Counted from the first letter of the stretch, positions 41,927 to 52,181 are shown. The stretch is DNA of 64,000 nt from UBA2040 sp041674745 (GCA_041674745.1 JBAYVD010000008.1:1-64000), one strand, 5' to 3'. Notes: generated by a model not told the origin, from the sequence alone. Numbers and translations: made by a program.

Positions 41927-43012
41927 ATGGCAGGATCGAGTTTCGGTAAAATTCTTCGTTTGACCACATTTGGTGAATCACATGGCGTTGGAATTGGCGG
42001 AACAATCGATGGATTCCCATCCAATTTTTCAATTGATTTTGAAGAACTGAACCGCTTTGTTGCCAAACGAAGACCGGGACAATCCCATTTGACAACCCAG
42101 CGCAAAGAAAGTGATGAAATCGAATTTTTATCCGGGATTTTTGAAGGAAAAACAACGGGTACGCCCATTGCATTTTTGATTCGTAATCAAGATGCAAAAA
42201 GCAAAGATTATGACAACAATACAACCGTTTACCGTCCTTCTCATGCTGATTTTGCTTACGACCAAAAATACGGTATTCGCGACCATCGTGGTGGCGGACG
42301 AAGCAGCGCTAGAGAAACGGTTGCTCGTGTCGTTGCGGGTGGATTAGCGATTCAGTATTTAAGAAAATCAGGAATTGAGCTGCAAGCTTTTGTGGATCAA
42401 GTGGGAGACGTTCGTTTGCCATGGAAAAACCAACACAGCGCCGTATTCGAATATTCAGAAAATCAAATCGAAACTTCTTCTGTTCGTTGTCCAGAAGCTA
42501 TTCCGGCGATGCACATGCAGAGTTTGATTGAGAAAACAAAAGCCAGCGGAGATTCAATCGGTGGTTGCGTTGCCTGCAAAATAATCAACGTTCCGATAGG
42601 TTTGGGTGAACCTGTTTTTGATAAATTACAGGCCGTTTTAGGTCAAGCCTTGTTTTCAATTAACGCCGTAAAAGGAGTTGAGTTTGGTGCAGGCTTTGAT
42701 TCCGTTGGAATGAACGGCTCCACACACAATGATATTTTTTTACCTGGAGGAAATACAGCAACCAATTTTTCTGCTGGTGTGCTCGGTGGAATCAGCAACG
42801 GAATGCCGATTTATTTCCGTGTTGCATTCAAACCTGTGGCAACAATTGCAAAAATTCAAGATACAATTGACGAAAATTTAAATCCAGCCACCATTCAAGG
42901 CAAAGGCCGACACGATGCCTGCGTGGTCCCGAGAGCTGTTCCCATTGTGGAAGCCATGACTGCCTTGGTCCTTCTCGATTTTTATTTGTTGCAAAAGGCC
43001 TATGTTCAATAA
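41927..43012 (+). CDS. aroC: Chorismate synthase
   Basis: 361 aa, the usual length. Signatures: GESHGVGIGGTIDGFP (signature 1), RRPGQSHLTTQRKESDEIEF, YGIRDHRGGGRSSARETVAR (signature 2), and GRHDACVVPRAVPIVEAM (signature 3). It converts 5-enolpyruvylshikimate 3-phosphate to chorismate with reduced FMN. The last 11 bases overlap the next gene, and it follows the mutase by 5 bases. Confidence 0.97.
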   Translation: MAGSSFGKILRLTTFGESHGVGIGGTIDGFPSNFSIDFEELNRFVAKRRPGQSHLTTQRKESDEIEFLSGIFEGKTTGTPIAFLIRNQDAKSKDYDNNTTVYRPSHADFAYDQKYGIRDHRGGGRSSARETVARVVAGGLAIQYLRKSGIELQAFVDQVGDVRLPWKNQHSAVFEYSENQIETSSVRCPEAIPAMHMQSLIEKTKASGDSIGGCVACKIINVPIGLGEPVFDKLQAVLGQALFSINAVKGVEFGAGFDSVGMNGSTHNDIFLPGGNTATNFSAGVLGGISNGMPIYFRVAFKPVATIAKIQDTIDENLNPATIQGKGRHDACVVPRAVPIVEAMTALVLLDFYLLQKAYVQ

Positions 43013-44807
43013 AATAAAGTCCTATTCTTCCAATAAAACAGTGGTTTTACTGCTCTTGCTGATCACTTTAGCGAGTATACTGAAATTTCAAAGCAACCAA
43101 TACCACGACTGGTCAAACAAAGGGAGATTGGATAGAACAGTTATTCGAAGTGACGGTTCTGGCTATTATGCCTATTTACCGCAAGTCTTTATTTACAAAG
43201 ATCTTCACTATGTCTTCATCGATAGCGTTACTCGTCAATACCCCAACTCCAAAATAGGAGAATTTGGCAATTTTCCTCCAGGATTGAAAGGTCGATTGAA
43301 CAAGTTTTTTCCAGGAGTAGCGATTTGTCAAGCCCCTTTCTTCTTGGTAACACATGCTTTTCATTCCAAGAAATACCAATTTGATGGCTACAGCTATCCG
43401 TATCAAAAATCCATTGCCACGGCAGCCATTTTGTATTTGTTGTTGGGGATTGTAATCGCGTATTTTTTACTGCTGGAGCTCAGTATTTCTCCATTAGCGG
43501 CAGGTTTATCGCTTGCTGGTGTTGCCTTGGGCACTCCTCTTTTGTTTTACACAATCAACGAACCGCTTGCCTCGCATGTATATTCCTTTGCTGCCATCTC
43601 CTTTTTCCTATTCGCTTTGTTGAAATGGAAAAAAAGTGAGCAGGCAAAATGGTTGTATTTTGCCGCGCTTACCTTTGGTTTGATTCTTTTACTTCGACCT
43701 TCGAATGGCATCGTTGTCTTGCTTTATTTCGCCCTATTTGGCAGTTTAAAAGAAGCTTGGTTCTTTCTTCGCAAGCAGTTCTTGTCCTCTTTGACCCGCA
43801 TGGCGCTATCATTCCTCTGCATTTTCGCCTTTGTTTTGATCCAATTCATCAATGTTCGCTTGCAAACGGGACATTTTGCGTTCAACTTGTATTCTGACGA
43901 AACCTTCAGCAATTGGAATCAACCACCAATTTTCAAAGTGTTGTTTGGCTTTAAAAAAGGATTGTTTCCGTATGCGCCACTAACCTTGTTTGCTTTTTTA
44001 GGCATTTTCTTTTCGTTTTCAAAATACCGATTTCAAACATTCGTTACCCTTTTGTTTTTTGCTTTATTCACCTATATAACAGCTTCTTGGTGGTGTTGGT
44101 GGTATGGCGGAAGCGTTGGATTGCGCCCAATGGTTGATATCAGTATTCTTTTTGTGGTTGGCTTGGCGCTAATTTTGGACAGAGGCAAATTGATGGTTCA
44201 ACTAGCAACACTCCCAGTTATCGGTTTCGGTATTTATTTTCAATTAACACTTACGCATCAATTTGAAAATGGCATTTTGCATTACGAAGCTATGGATCAA
44301 AATCGTTATGAATACATTTTCCTCAAAACGGATAGACGTTTTCAATGGATGTATTATATCGATTCACCGAAAACATTGAAGGCCGCAGCGATAACAAAAA
44401 CGCTTCATTACGACGCAACGAAGAAAACGTTCGTGAACACCAATCTTCCGAAAAAAGACCGCTTTGAAATAGAACACATGACCGCTGTTGATTTATTTCA
44501 ATACAAAATTGATTCAACCGGTGTTGACACCATTCAAGGAATTCGATTGGAAGGAAAAATGACTTTGCGTGATAAAAACAACATTCCTTTGTTGATCGTA
44601 TACGCCAATCGAAATGGAGAATCGACACAAATTCAAACCGATTTTGTGGGTATGCGCATTAAAAATATCCAGGAAGCGACCTATTTTGAGTCCGACTTCG
44701 TTTTCCCAAACGATGTTCCCACTTATGACTTCTTGACTTTTCAATTCGGCAACTCACATGGCAAAACCACCATAGACGATTTTAAAATCAAAATCCTTGC
44801 GAAGTAA
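43002..44807 (+). CDS. GT-C-like integral membrane protein, probable glycosyltransferase
   Basis: 601 aa. About ten to eleven transmembrane helices between residues 13 and 410, then a soluble beta-rich C-terminal domain (about 440-601). The first extracytoplasmic loop begins RSDGSGYYAYLPQVFIYKDL, with an acidic residue in the position typical of GT-C (PMT/GT39-like) lipid-phosphosugar-dependent enzymes, and LRPSNGIVVLLYF is a re-entrant-like motif. I cannot assign donor or acceptor. It overlaps aroC by 11 bases, without evident pathway link. Confidence 0.68.
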   Translation: MFNKIKSYSSNKTVVLLLLLITLASILKFQSNQYHDWSNKGRLDRTVIRSDGSGYYAYLPQVFIYKDLHYVFIDSVTRQYPNSKIGEFGNFPPGLKGRLNKFFPGVAICQAPFFLVTHAFHSKKYQFDGYSYPYQKSIATAAILYLLLGIVIAYFLLLELSISPLAAGLSLAGVALGTPLLFYTINEPLASHVYSFAAISFFLFALLKWKKSEQAKWLYFAALTFGLILLLRPSNGIVVLLYFALFGSLKEAWFFLRKQFLSSLTRMALSFLCIFAFVLIQFINVRLQTGHFAFNLYSDETFSNWNQPPIFKVLFGFKKGLFPYAPLTLFAFLGIFFSFSKYRFQTFVTLLFFALFTYITASWWCWWYGGSVGLRPMVDISILFVVGLALILDRGKLMVQLATLPVIGFGIYFQLTLTHQFENGILHYEAMDQNRYEYIFLKTDRRFQWMYYIDSPKTLKAAAITKTLHYDATKKTFVNTNLPKKDRFEIEHMTAVDLFQYKIDSTGVDTIQGIRLEGKMTLRDKNNIPLLIVYANRNGESTQIQTDFVGMRIKNIQEATYFESDFVFPNDVPTYDFLTFQFGNSHGKTTIDDFKIKILAK

Positions 44808-44843
44808 AAGCTATTGAATTTGCGCACTTGACAATAATCTAAC

Positions 44844-44851
44844 TACTTTTG
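44844..44851 (+). promoter_or_regulatory. -7 box for the DUF4293 gene
   Basis: TACTTTTG, an exact match followed by CAAAAAC, 16 bases before the ATG at 44868. Confidence 0.6.
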
Positions 44852-44867
44852 CAAAAACAAATTAATC

Positions 44868-45344
44868 ATGATACAACGTATTCAATCTGTCTATCTGTTC
44901 ATTGCGATTCTTTGCATAGGTTTGGTCACATTTGGCAAAACCCTTTTTACTTTTTTAAATGATACACTAACGCTTGAAATATCTGCTTTCGGTGTTCAAC
45001 AAAAAGAAATTTTGGTCGGTAGCCCTGATTATTCAGCTACTTTCCCGGCTTATTTAATTGGCATTGGTTTGATGATTTTGGGAATTGCCACCCTTTTTTC
45101 GTTTAAAAACGTAACACGTCAGCATCGTTTTGGAAGACTGTTTTTTTATGCGTATTTCGCCGTTGTGTTGAGTGTTATCTTATTCTACTACTTTGGCGAC
45201 GAACAAATTGCTAACGGCATTACCCGCAAACATTTGAATGTAGGTTACTTCATTTTAGTAACTGGTTTTCCTTTTACCTTTTTAGCCAATACCGGCATCA
45301 ACCGCGATAAAAAATTACTGGATTCTTTGAACCGATTGAGATAA
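44868..45344 (+). CDS. DUF4293 family membrane protein
   Basis: 158 aa. Four hydrophobic helices (about 9-27, 62-81, 91-110, 121-140) with the family opening MIQRIQSVYLFIAILCIG and the charged C-terminus INRDKKLLDSLNRLR. A Bacteroidota-restricted family of unknown function. Monocistronic by its promoter. Confidence 0.8.
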   Translation: MIQRIQSVYLFIAILCIGLVTFGKTLFTFLNDTLTLEISAFGVQQKEILVGSPDYSATFPAYLIGIGLMILGIATLFSFKNVTRQHRFGRLFFYAYFAVVLSVILFYYFGDEQIANGITRKHLNVGYFILVTGFPFTFLANTGINRDKKLLDSLNRLR

Positions 45345-45428
45345 GACGACTCCAACGATCTGCTCCGACTATTCGTGAACAGAGAAACACAAACAGGAAT
45401 GAAATCGTCCTGGATACCTTAAAAAAAT

Positions 45429-47306
45429 ATGAACGTACTTTCCGTAGAAAATATCACCAAAACCTTTGGTGTTCGAACCATTTTTAAAGATGTAACTTTT
45501 GGTTTGGACCAAGGCGATAAAATGGCCATTGTGGCCAAAAACGGAAGCGGGAAATCCACCCTATTACGTTGCTTGAATGGAATTGAACCATTGGACAGCG
45601 GTCGAATCGTTTTTCGCAATGATTTTTCCATCGCGTACATGGAACAAGCGGAGAATTTGGATGGAAACAAAACGGTTTTAGAAGCGGTTCTTGGTGGCGA
45701 TATGCCCGAAATGGTGGCCATTCGAAATTACACAATTTCTTTGCACAACGGCGACCAGGACTTGATGAACGAAAGTATGCAAGCGCTCACTGACCTAAAT
45801 GCGTGGGACATTGAAGCCAAAATTGAACAGATACTTTCTATTCTCCGATTGGATGACACCGATAAATTGGTTTCTATGCTTTCCGGGGGGCAACAAAAGA
45901 GAGTTGCACTAGCAAAAGTGTTGGCCTCTGAAGCCGATATTTTGATTTTGGATGAGCCAACCAATCACTTGGATTTGGACATGATTGAATGGTTGGAAGA
46001 ATACCTTTCCAAATCGAAATCCACGATCTTGATGGTGACACACGACCGTTACTTCTTAGAAGTCGTTTGTGACGTCATCTTGGAATTGGAAGACGAAACG
46101 CTATACAAATACAAAGGAAATTTCTCTTACTATTTGGAAAAGAAATCTGAACGTCAAGAACAATTGGCATCGACTGTTGGAAAAGCACGAAATACCTTCA
46201 AAAAAGAATTGGATTGGATTCGTCGTCAGCCAAAAGCGCGTGGAACGAAACAAAAGGCACGTGTGGAAGCTTTTGATGGCATCAAACAAACCGCCTCTAC
46301 TCGCTTAGACGAAGACGAAATGGACATTCCAATCAAAATGGAGCGTTTGGGTTCTAAAATTGTCGAATTCCACAAAGTATCCAAAGCTTGGCCAAAAATT
46401 AAAATTCTCGACAATTTCTCGTACCATTTTCAGCGCAAGGAACGATTGGGAATTGTTGGTAAAAACGGAACGGGTAAAAGTACCTTCTTGCAAATGATTA
46501 CCGACAACATTCCAGTGGATTCGGGTAAAATAACGATTGGTGAAACGGTACTTTTCGGGTATTACAGCCAGGAATTATTGGAAACAGACAACGACAAGAA
46601 AGTAATCGATGTCATTCGAGATATTGCCGAATACATTCCTTTGGAAAAAGGCAAACAATTGTCAGCAGCTCAATTACTGGAAAAATTCCTTTTCCCCCGT
46701 CACATGCACTTTCAGTTTGTCTACAAATTGAGCGGTGGCGAAAAACGTCGATTGAAATTGCTCACCATTTTGATGGCCAATCCGAACTTCTTGATTCTCG
46801 ATGAGCCCACGAATGACTTGGATATTTTTGTGATGTCCGTTTTAGAGGATTATTTGCGCCAGTTTGAAGGTTGTTTGATTGTGGTTAGTCACGACCGGTA
46901 TTTCATGGACAAAATGGTGGACCACTTATTTGTATTTGAAGGCGAAGGTCAAATCAAAGACATCACGGGTAATTACACCACTTTCCGAACAACCGAATCC
47001 AAAGGTCCAAGTCGACCAGCTGAAACGAAGGTTATCGAAGAAAAAGTGGTAGAAGCAGCACCCAAAGCCGTTTCTGCTCCCACAGAAGAAAAAAAGAAAC
47101 TTTCTTTCAAGGAAAAACAAGAGTACGATGGCTTAGAAAAAGAGTTGGAAGATTTGGAAACAAAAAAAGAGGCCTTCACGGCTGTTCTCTCTTCCTCCAC
47201 CGCTTCCAGCGAAGAATTGACGCAAGCAGGAATGGAATTGAAGAAAATCGTAGAAGCTATTGAAGCGAAAACAGATCGCTGGTTAGAATTGGCAGATCGG
47301 ATATAA
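45429..47306 (+). CDS. ABC-F family ATPase (Uup-like)
   Basis: 625 aa with two fused nucleotide-binding domains and no membrane segment. NBD1: AKNGSGKSTLLRCLNG, signature LSGGQQKRVALAKVL, ILDEPTNHLDLDMI. Linker (about 225-310) with the ABC-F helical arm. NBD2: GKNGTGKSTFLQMI, LSGGEKRRLKLL, ILDEPTNDLDIFVM. The C-terminal 90 residues form a coiled-coil (LSFKEKQEYDGLEKELEDLE) as in Uup, which binds DNA or ribosomes. Role: ribosome-associated or genome-stability ATPase; not a transporter. Confidence 0.92.
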   Translation: MNVLSVENITKTFGVRTIFKDVTFGLDQGDKMAIVAKNGSGKSTLLRCLNGIEPLDSGRIVFRNDFSIAYMEQAENLDGNKTVLEAVLGGDMPEMVAIRNYTISLHNGDQDLMNESMQALTDLNAWDIEAKIEQILSILRLDDTDKLVSMLSGGQQKRVALAKVLASEADILILDEPTNHLDLDMIEWLEEYLSKSKSTILMVTHDRYFLEVVCDVILELEDETLYKYKGNFSYYLEKKSERQEQLASTVGKARNTFKKELDWIRRQPKARGTKQKARVEAFDGIKQTASTRLDEDEMDIPIKMERLGSKIVEFHKVSKAWPKIKILDNFSYHFQRKERLGIVGKNGTGKSTFLQMITDNIPVDSGKITIGETVLFGYYSQELLETDNDKKVIDVIRDIAEYIPLEKGKQLSAAQLLEKFLFPRHMHFQFVYKLSGGEKRRLKLLTILMANPNFLILDEPTNDLDIFVMSVLEDYLRQFEGCLIVVSHDRYFMDKMVDHLFVFEGEGQIKDITGNYTTFRTTESKGPSRPAETKVIEEKVVEAAPKAVSAPTEEKKKLSFKEKQEYDGLEKELEDLETKKEAFTAVLSSSTASSEELTQAGMELKKIVEAIEAKTDRWLELADRI

Positions 47307-47349
47307 TGCGCCGTTAAAGTTTCCTTGTCTTTTTTTAAATTGAACTTCC

Positions 47350-47718
47350 CTAGTTTGCGAGAAGTGTAACAAGCAATGCTAAAATAGCCGGCAATCCCTG
47401 CACAATCAATATTTTTTTAGAAGCCGAATAAGCACCATACATAGCTGCAACGATTACACAACTCAGAAAAAATACGGCCACATTGAACGACCAAGCTGAA
47501 TCTGATATAAACAAGGACCAAATCAAGCCAGCCGCTAAAAACCCATTGTACAAACCTTGATTTGCCGCCAACGATTTCGTTGGTTTAAAAAGTTCGTCCG
47601 GTAATGAACCTTTGAAGGTCTTTTTGCCCAACGTTTCCCAAGCGAACATTTCCATGTAAAGAATGTAGAGGTGCTCGACAGCAACCAAAGCAACCAGGAT
47701 GTTTGAAAGTGTTTCCAT
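47350..47718 (-). CDS. DUF1304 family membrane protein
   Basis: 122 aa. Four transmembrane helices. Family landmarks VALVAVEHLYILYMEMFAWE (His, Glu), LAANQGLYNGFLAAGLIW and VAAMYGAYSASKKILIVQG are all present. Function unknown. Convergent with the ABC-F gene. Confidence 0.85.
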   Translation of the reverse strand: METLSNILVALVAVEHLYILYMEMFAWETLGKKTFKGSLPDELFKPTKSLAANQGLYNGFLAAGLIWSLFISDSAWSFNVAVFFLSCVIVAAMYGAYSASKKILIVQGLPAILALLVTLLAN

Positions 47719-47771
47719 ATGTAGTATTTTGCTATTAAAGTTAATCGATTTTGAGCAAACTTGTGAAGGAT

Positions 47772-49052
47772 TTACATGGATTGATGAAACTGATAGCCAC
47801 GGTACTTTTTATCCAAAATAAATGTTAACCACGGTTCTTCCGCTATTTTATCCTCAGCCTGAATCAATTCGTCGATTTTCACCAGAAACAATTCGGATAA
47901 AATTCCATTTCTTTCACCGACAAAAATAATGGCATTCGGTACAAAAACTTTCTTTCCAGCAATAGCGTCATATTTAATCACCTCGTGAATTCTTATTTCT
48001 TCAATTTTAGAAGCATTGACGTATAAATAAATAGTAGGTTCCAGTCGAGTAAAGGGATTGCCATTCGCATCATAATCATCAATCGGATCGCCATTTTCAT
48101 CGACAATTGGCATTCCTTTTTTGGCCAGGAATTGAATCTCATCCCTACTTGCTTTCATCGAGCGCGCTGTGTCTTTCAAGAAAATATCAAAATTGGAAAC
48201 TTCCCATGGATACACCCATTCTTCTCCAGAGTACCGGAAATGAATTTTTAACTTTTCAGTCCGTGTTAAGATGGCCAATTGGTTTAGTATTTTGCGGTCA
48301 AAAAGGATACTGTTCGAATTATTGTTGGGAACTTTTATCCATTGCTTACCCAAAAGTGTATTTTCTTGCAAAGGCTCCTTACTCTCTTGCCGATATTGGA
48401 ATCCATGATAGTTGTGTGTTGTCAAAAGTTTTACGAATGGATTCATACCACCTACTCCTTCCAAATTGAGAAAATCTTTCCAGTCAATCCACGTAGTTTT
48501 CATCAAAAATTCAGATTGAAAAGAAATGGCTTTTATTTCATAGTCCAATTGTTGCGTTTTTCGATTCCATTTTCCTTCTTCCAACACGAGTATTTCGTTC
48601 AAATCGATTGCTTGCAAAGCTCTTCGTTCATTTTCGAATACATACTGCTGATTCCCATTGGAATCAAATTTTAAAATGAAATTTCCGTATTCATCCTTGC
48701 GGAATTGATCATTGTGTTTTGTAACTGTAACAAAATCAATCGCATATTGGGTGTAATAAATTTCCGGACTGTTTTTCGCCATAAAATATTTCACGTCAGG
48801 AATCCATGTCCAAGCGCCAAAATCACCAACCACTAGTGTATCTCTTTGCAATTTCAATTGATTGGATTCCACTTTTTGATACAGCGAAATAAAAGCACTG
48901 TTCAAGCTTTCTTCATTAAAAATCGCAACGTTTGCAGGATTTTTCTTTATTGAAATCCACCGATAGGTTTTACCTTTCTGTATAGAAATTTGAGCAAATA
49001 TCCCATTCGCGCAAAGAAATACAAATAAGCAGTTTACAAAATATCTCTTCAT
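47772..49052 (-). CDS. Secreted protein of unknown function (loosely GldN-like)
   Basis: 426 aa. Signal peptide MKRYFVNCLFVFLCANGIFA. Long mixed alpha/beta protein with duplicated-looking segments: ILVLEEGKWNRKTQQLDYEI in the middle and IFLKDTARSMKASRDEI later, ending KYRGYQFHQSM. The alternation of a short helical SLYQKVESNQLKL segment with a predicted metal-free beta region recalls GldN/PorN, but the match is too weak to name. Probably periplasmic. Single gene next to the T9SS sulfotransferase-like gene. Confidence 0.65.
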   Translation of the reverse strand: MKRYFVNCLFVFLCANGIFAQISIQKGKTYRWISIKKNPANVAIFNEESLNSAFISLYQKVESNQLKLQRDTLVVGDFGAWTWIPDVKYFMAKNSPEIYYTQYAIDFVTVTKHNDQFRKDEYGNFILKFDSNGNQQYVFENERRALQAIDLNEILVLEEGKWNRKTQQLDYEIKAISFQSEFLMKTTWIDWKDFLNLEGVGGMNPFVKLLTTHNYHGFQYRQESKEPLQENTLLGKQWIKVPNNNSNSILFDRKILNQLAILTRTEKLKIHFRYSGEEWVYPWEVSNFDIFLKDTARSMKASRDEIQFLAKKGMPIVDENGDPIDDYDANGNPFTRLEPTIYLYVNASKIEEIRIHEVIKYDAIAGKKVFVPNAIIFVGERNGILSELFLVKIDELIQAEDKIAEEPWLTFILDKKYRGYQFHQSM

Positions 49053-49132
49053 TAGAATTGAACGCTTTTAATGTAATAAGTTACAAAAAAGCTGTCCACT
49101 ACACATTCAATTTTAAACAAAAATTTAAAGTG

Positions 49133-50773
49133 TTATTGAATTTCTACCGTTCTTGTTTGATTGGTCATATCACCGTTCAGATGCAAGAGATAGATTCCAG
49201 AAGACAATTTTTCCAATTCACAAGAAAATTCTATGCTTCCTTTTTGTACCGTTTGTGTTGAGACGATTTGTCCCAAAGCATTGGTTAAGTTCATGACCAA
49301 TAATTCATTAGCAGGTTCGTCGAATGTCAAAGTCATTTTTCCGTTGGTTGGATTTGGAAACAATACAAAGTTATTTTCACTGGACAATTCATTGGCAGAT
49401 AGTGACAGGATACAATCTTCCGAAATGGTATTCACGTCCTCCAAAATGGTACCCGGTGTCAGTGAATGCCCGGCGAAACCGCTAAAGGTTGCTGGAAACA
49501 AATTGGCTCGGAAAGTTGGGTTTTGCACCAGTGGAGTTCCTTGTGTCGCAATTCCTACTACACCAACTGGATTCACATAATTCCACAATGTTGTTCCAAT
49601 GGAATTTACTTCTAAAAATATACCGTTTTTCCCGTTGCAAATAAATACATTTCCATTCGGCAATTGTTGAGCACCCGAAATATTTCCAGAAAACATGTTG
49701 TGGGTATTTCCTGCATTGTATTGCCACACATAACTCGAAGGCATAAAAGGCAAACTCACGTCATAATTGAATCCATTTACAGGAGGAGCGATGACGTCAA
49801 TTGTGGAATAATTTCCTCCTGGACGGTTAATTCCGTTATTGAATATCATAATTTTATTTTCATTTGGAAGACCACTTTCTATCCAATGCGGGTTGTGCTG
49901 ACCAAAAAGTACTTGCTCAGCTGAGTTGTTGTAAGCATGTGGATTTCCCCAACGATATAACAAATCACCTCCTTTTCCAGAATTTCCCCCGGTCGAAGTT
50001 TTTGCTTCAAGTGTTGTAGTACTGTGATCAATTATCCAAATTTCACTAAAACCATGAATACTCAATAGTATTTGATCCAAATCTGGATTGTAATCAATGC
50101 CATTGATGTGCAACCAATCTGCATTGACACTTGCGTTGAAATTGATATTAATCTTTCGGAAAGCTGTATCTACAATTCCATAATTTGATTTGGTTGCATC
50201 AAAGTCCTGTACCAAATGATCCCAAGCGTGCCACTCCCAAACAACATTTCCGCCATTCGTACCAACAGGCTCTATTTCAAGGATTTGTTCGCTCCAGATC
50301 GCTGCACCTACTAACAAAGTGTCCCTTCCGCTGTTAATCGATTCTGCAAGTGTTTTGTATTCCCATGAAACAACCAAAACATTGCCATTGGGCATCACCT
50401 TGATATCATGATGTGAACATTTTAAAGAATCGGAAATCACATAGCTCCAAACAACATTGCCGTCCCAGTCGATCTTTTCAACAATACCTCCAGTTCCACC
50501 CGCTGTGAAAATTGGACTGTTGTAATTCCCTGATCTCATCACAGCTCCATCACCTAATAAGTAACTGGAATGCCCCGATTTATATGCACTTGTCCAGGAA
50601 TGAACATTCCGTCCGCATTTGTCAATAAGATAGGTAGTATAATCTAAGTTAGATTGAAAAACAACATATCCCTCAGTGTTTCCAGGGTCATTTTGTGTTA
50701 ATCCAACGGTCGTTTGTGCTTTCATCGAAAATAACTGAAACGCGCACAAAAAGGAAATAAGAATTTTTTGCAT
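49133..50773 (-). CDS. Arylsulfotransferase (ASST)-like protein with T9SS sorting domain
   Basis: 546 aa. Signal peptide MQKILISFLCAFQLFSMKA. The propeller-like body carries ASST-type motifs: KCSHHDIKVMPNGNVLVVSW near residue 119, VWEWHAWDHLV near 186, ADWLHINGIDYNPDLDQILL near 222, and a late GAQQLPNGNVFICNG. The His residues correspond to the active-site region of PAPS-independent arylsulfotransferases, but activity is unproven. The last 75 residues are a type A T9SS domain (FPNPTNGKMTLTF.. LSSGIYLLHL.. TRTVEIQ). Expected to be surface-attached or secreted. Confidence 0.83.
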   Translation of the reverse strand: MQKILISFLCAFQLFSMKAQTTVGLTQNDPGNTEGYVVFQSNLDYTTYLIDKCGRNVHSWTSAYKSGHSSYLLGDGAVMRSGNYNSPIFTAGGTGGIVEKIDWDGNVVWSYVISDSLKCSHHDIKVMPNGNVLVVSWEYKTLAESINSGRDTLLVGAAIWSEQILEIEPVGTNGGNVVWEWHAWDHLVQDFDATKSNYGIVDTAFRKININFNASVNADWLHINGIDYNPDLDQILLSIHGFSEIWIIDHSTTTLEAKTSTGGNSGKGGDLLYRWGNPHAYNNSAEQVLFGQHNPHWIESGLPNENKIMIFNNGINRPGGNYSTIDVIAPPVNGFNYDVSLPFMPSSYVWQYNAGNTHNMFSGNISGAQQLPNGNVFICNGKNGIFLEVNSIGTTLWNYVNPVGVVGIATQGTPLVQNPTFRANLFPATFSGFAGHSLTPGTILEDVNTISEDCILSLSANELSSENNFVLFPNPTNGKMTLTFDEPANELLVMNLTNALGQIVSTQTVQKGSIEFSCELEKLSSGIYLLHLNGDMTNQTRTVEIQ

Positions 50774-51062
50774 AATTATTTTGAAATATCAAAAGAGTAA
50801 TAGACGGTCTTACAATTACCTATAAAAAGACCAGTACCAAAAATAGACCTTTTTCATTATTCATACCCTATTTTTATAAAAATAAAATTGTTCTATGCCA
50901 TTCACGCATTTTTCTGCAGGGATACTATAGCTATGTATCAAAAAAGGTTATTGTTGTCTTCAGCAACTAAAAATCAGTGTACTGTGATTATATTTGCAAA
51001 CTATCCCCCCCGAAAAAGAAACACATTCGTTTTGGGTGATAGAAACATTAAATAATACAATT
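50774..51062. other. 289-bp divergent gap
   Basis: Between the sulfotransferase-like gene and the PKD T9SS gene. Apart from the TATATTTG box at 50989-50996 and an A/T-rich centre I see no repeat, RNA or small gene. Confidence 0.5.
50989..50996 (+). promoter_or_regulatory. -7 box for the PKD T9SS gene
   Basis: TATATTTG, an exact match, giving a leader of about 60 bases. It overlaps a TTG at 50994 that opens the longer frame, so that codon is not the start. Confidence 0.6.
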
Positions 51063-51983
51063 ATGAAAAAAATTACACTTTCGTTGTTCTTGGCTTTGGG
51101 AACTTTATTTGCTAGTAATACCCTAGCTCAATGCGTTGCCAATGGAACAATGACTCCAACGGGTAACCCAGGTGAATTCATTATTACGGATCAATCAACC
51201 ATCTCTTCAAATGGATATTCCTACTTCAGTGGCGGAGATGGAGGAATTCTTTATTTGCAACCAACTTCTACAACGGGTACTTATCAATACACGTCGAATG
51301 GTGTGTACAATTATTACTTTGCGGTTTCAGATTCTTCTTCTGCATTTTGCTGGGATACCTTGTCAGGTACTATTGTTGTTACAGGAATAACCACAACTCC
51401 CACTTCATGTTCAGCAGCTTTTAACATTCAACCTGATTCTATCAACACAAGTGTTTACTGGTGCTGGAATAACTCTGTTGCAAGTTCCCCAGGCATAGCA
51501 TTGACCTATTTTTGGGATTTTGGAGATGGTACAACCAGCAATTTAGCTTACCCAACACATGTGTACAATACCTTAGGATTTTACACAATCTGTTTAACTA
51601 TTTCAGATACAAGCAATTGCACAGACACCTATTGTGATTCAATTCTAGTATCTGTAAAATCAAGCGGAACAACCTTGAACGTATTGCCTCCAGGAGCCTC
51701 TGCTTCTTTGGATGAAATGACTTCGTTCAGTGGATTAACCAATTTCCCGAACCCAACAAATGGTCTATTTACCATCGAATTGACAGCAAAAACTGAAAGC
51801 AAAGCTCAATTTACAGTATTGAATGTAGCTGGACAAGTGATTGTTTCAAGAAATGAAAACTTGAACGCAGGGAATAACAAGATTGATTTCAATGCGTCTG
51901 ACTTAGCGGAAGGAATTTATTTAGTAAAAGTGAAAGATGTAACCACCGGTGCTGAACAAACTCTTCGTGTTGTGAAAAAATAA
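51063..51983 (+). CDS. Secreted PKD-domain protein with T9SS sorting domain
   Basis: 306 aa from ATG 51063, which begins an ideal signal peptide (MKKITLSLFLALGTLFASNT). A PKD domain is seen near residue 130-190 (YFWDFGDGTTSNLAYPTHVY). The C-terminal 80 residues form a type A T9SS sorting domain (FPNPTNGLFTIEL, LAEGIYLVKV, TLRVVKK). Cys-rich N-terminal half. Likely a cell-surface or extracellular protein; the binding partner is unknown. A terminator follows. Confidence 0.87.
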   Translation: MKKITLSLFLALGTLFASNTLAQCVANGTMTPTGNPGEFIITDQSTISSNGYSYFSGGDGGILYLQPTSTTGTYQYTSNGVYNYYFAVSDSSSAFCWDTLSGTIVVTGITTTPTSCSAAFNIQPDSINTSVYWCWNNSVASSPGIALTYFWDFGDGTTSNLAYPTHVYNTLGFYTICLTISDTSNCTDTYCDSILVSVKSSGTTLNVLPPGASASLDEMTSFSGLTNFPNPTNGLFTIELTAKTESKAQFTVLNVAGQVIVSRNENLNAGNNKIDFNASDLAEGIYLVKVKDVTTGAEQTLRVVKK

Positions 51984-52005
51984 AATACGCTTTTAAAGCA
52001 TCTAG

Positions 52006-52037
52006 AATCCCTCGAGAATTTTCTTGAGGGATTTTTT
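52006..52037 (+). terminator. Rho-independent terminator after the PKD gene
   Basis: AATCCCTCGAGAA pairs with TTCTTGAGGGATT (one G-U), then TTTTTT. Confidence 0.85.
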
Positions 52038-52181
52038 ATGCAACCAAGGGCAGAAGAATAACGTTTTGATGTTGTTGAAAAAAAAATATCCTTTCTCTCC
52101 CCCCCGAAAAAAAATTGGAACCGTTTCTCTTTATGAAACTCAAAATTGAATGCTTTTGATGGGGAGATGTGAAGCAAAAAT

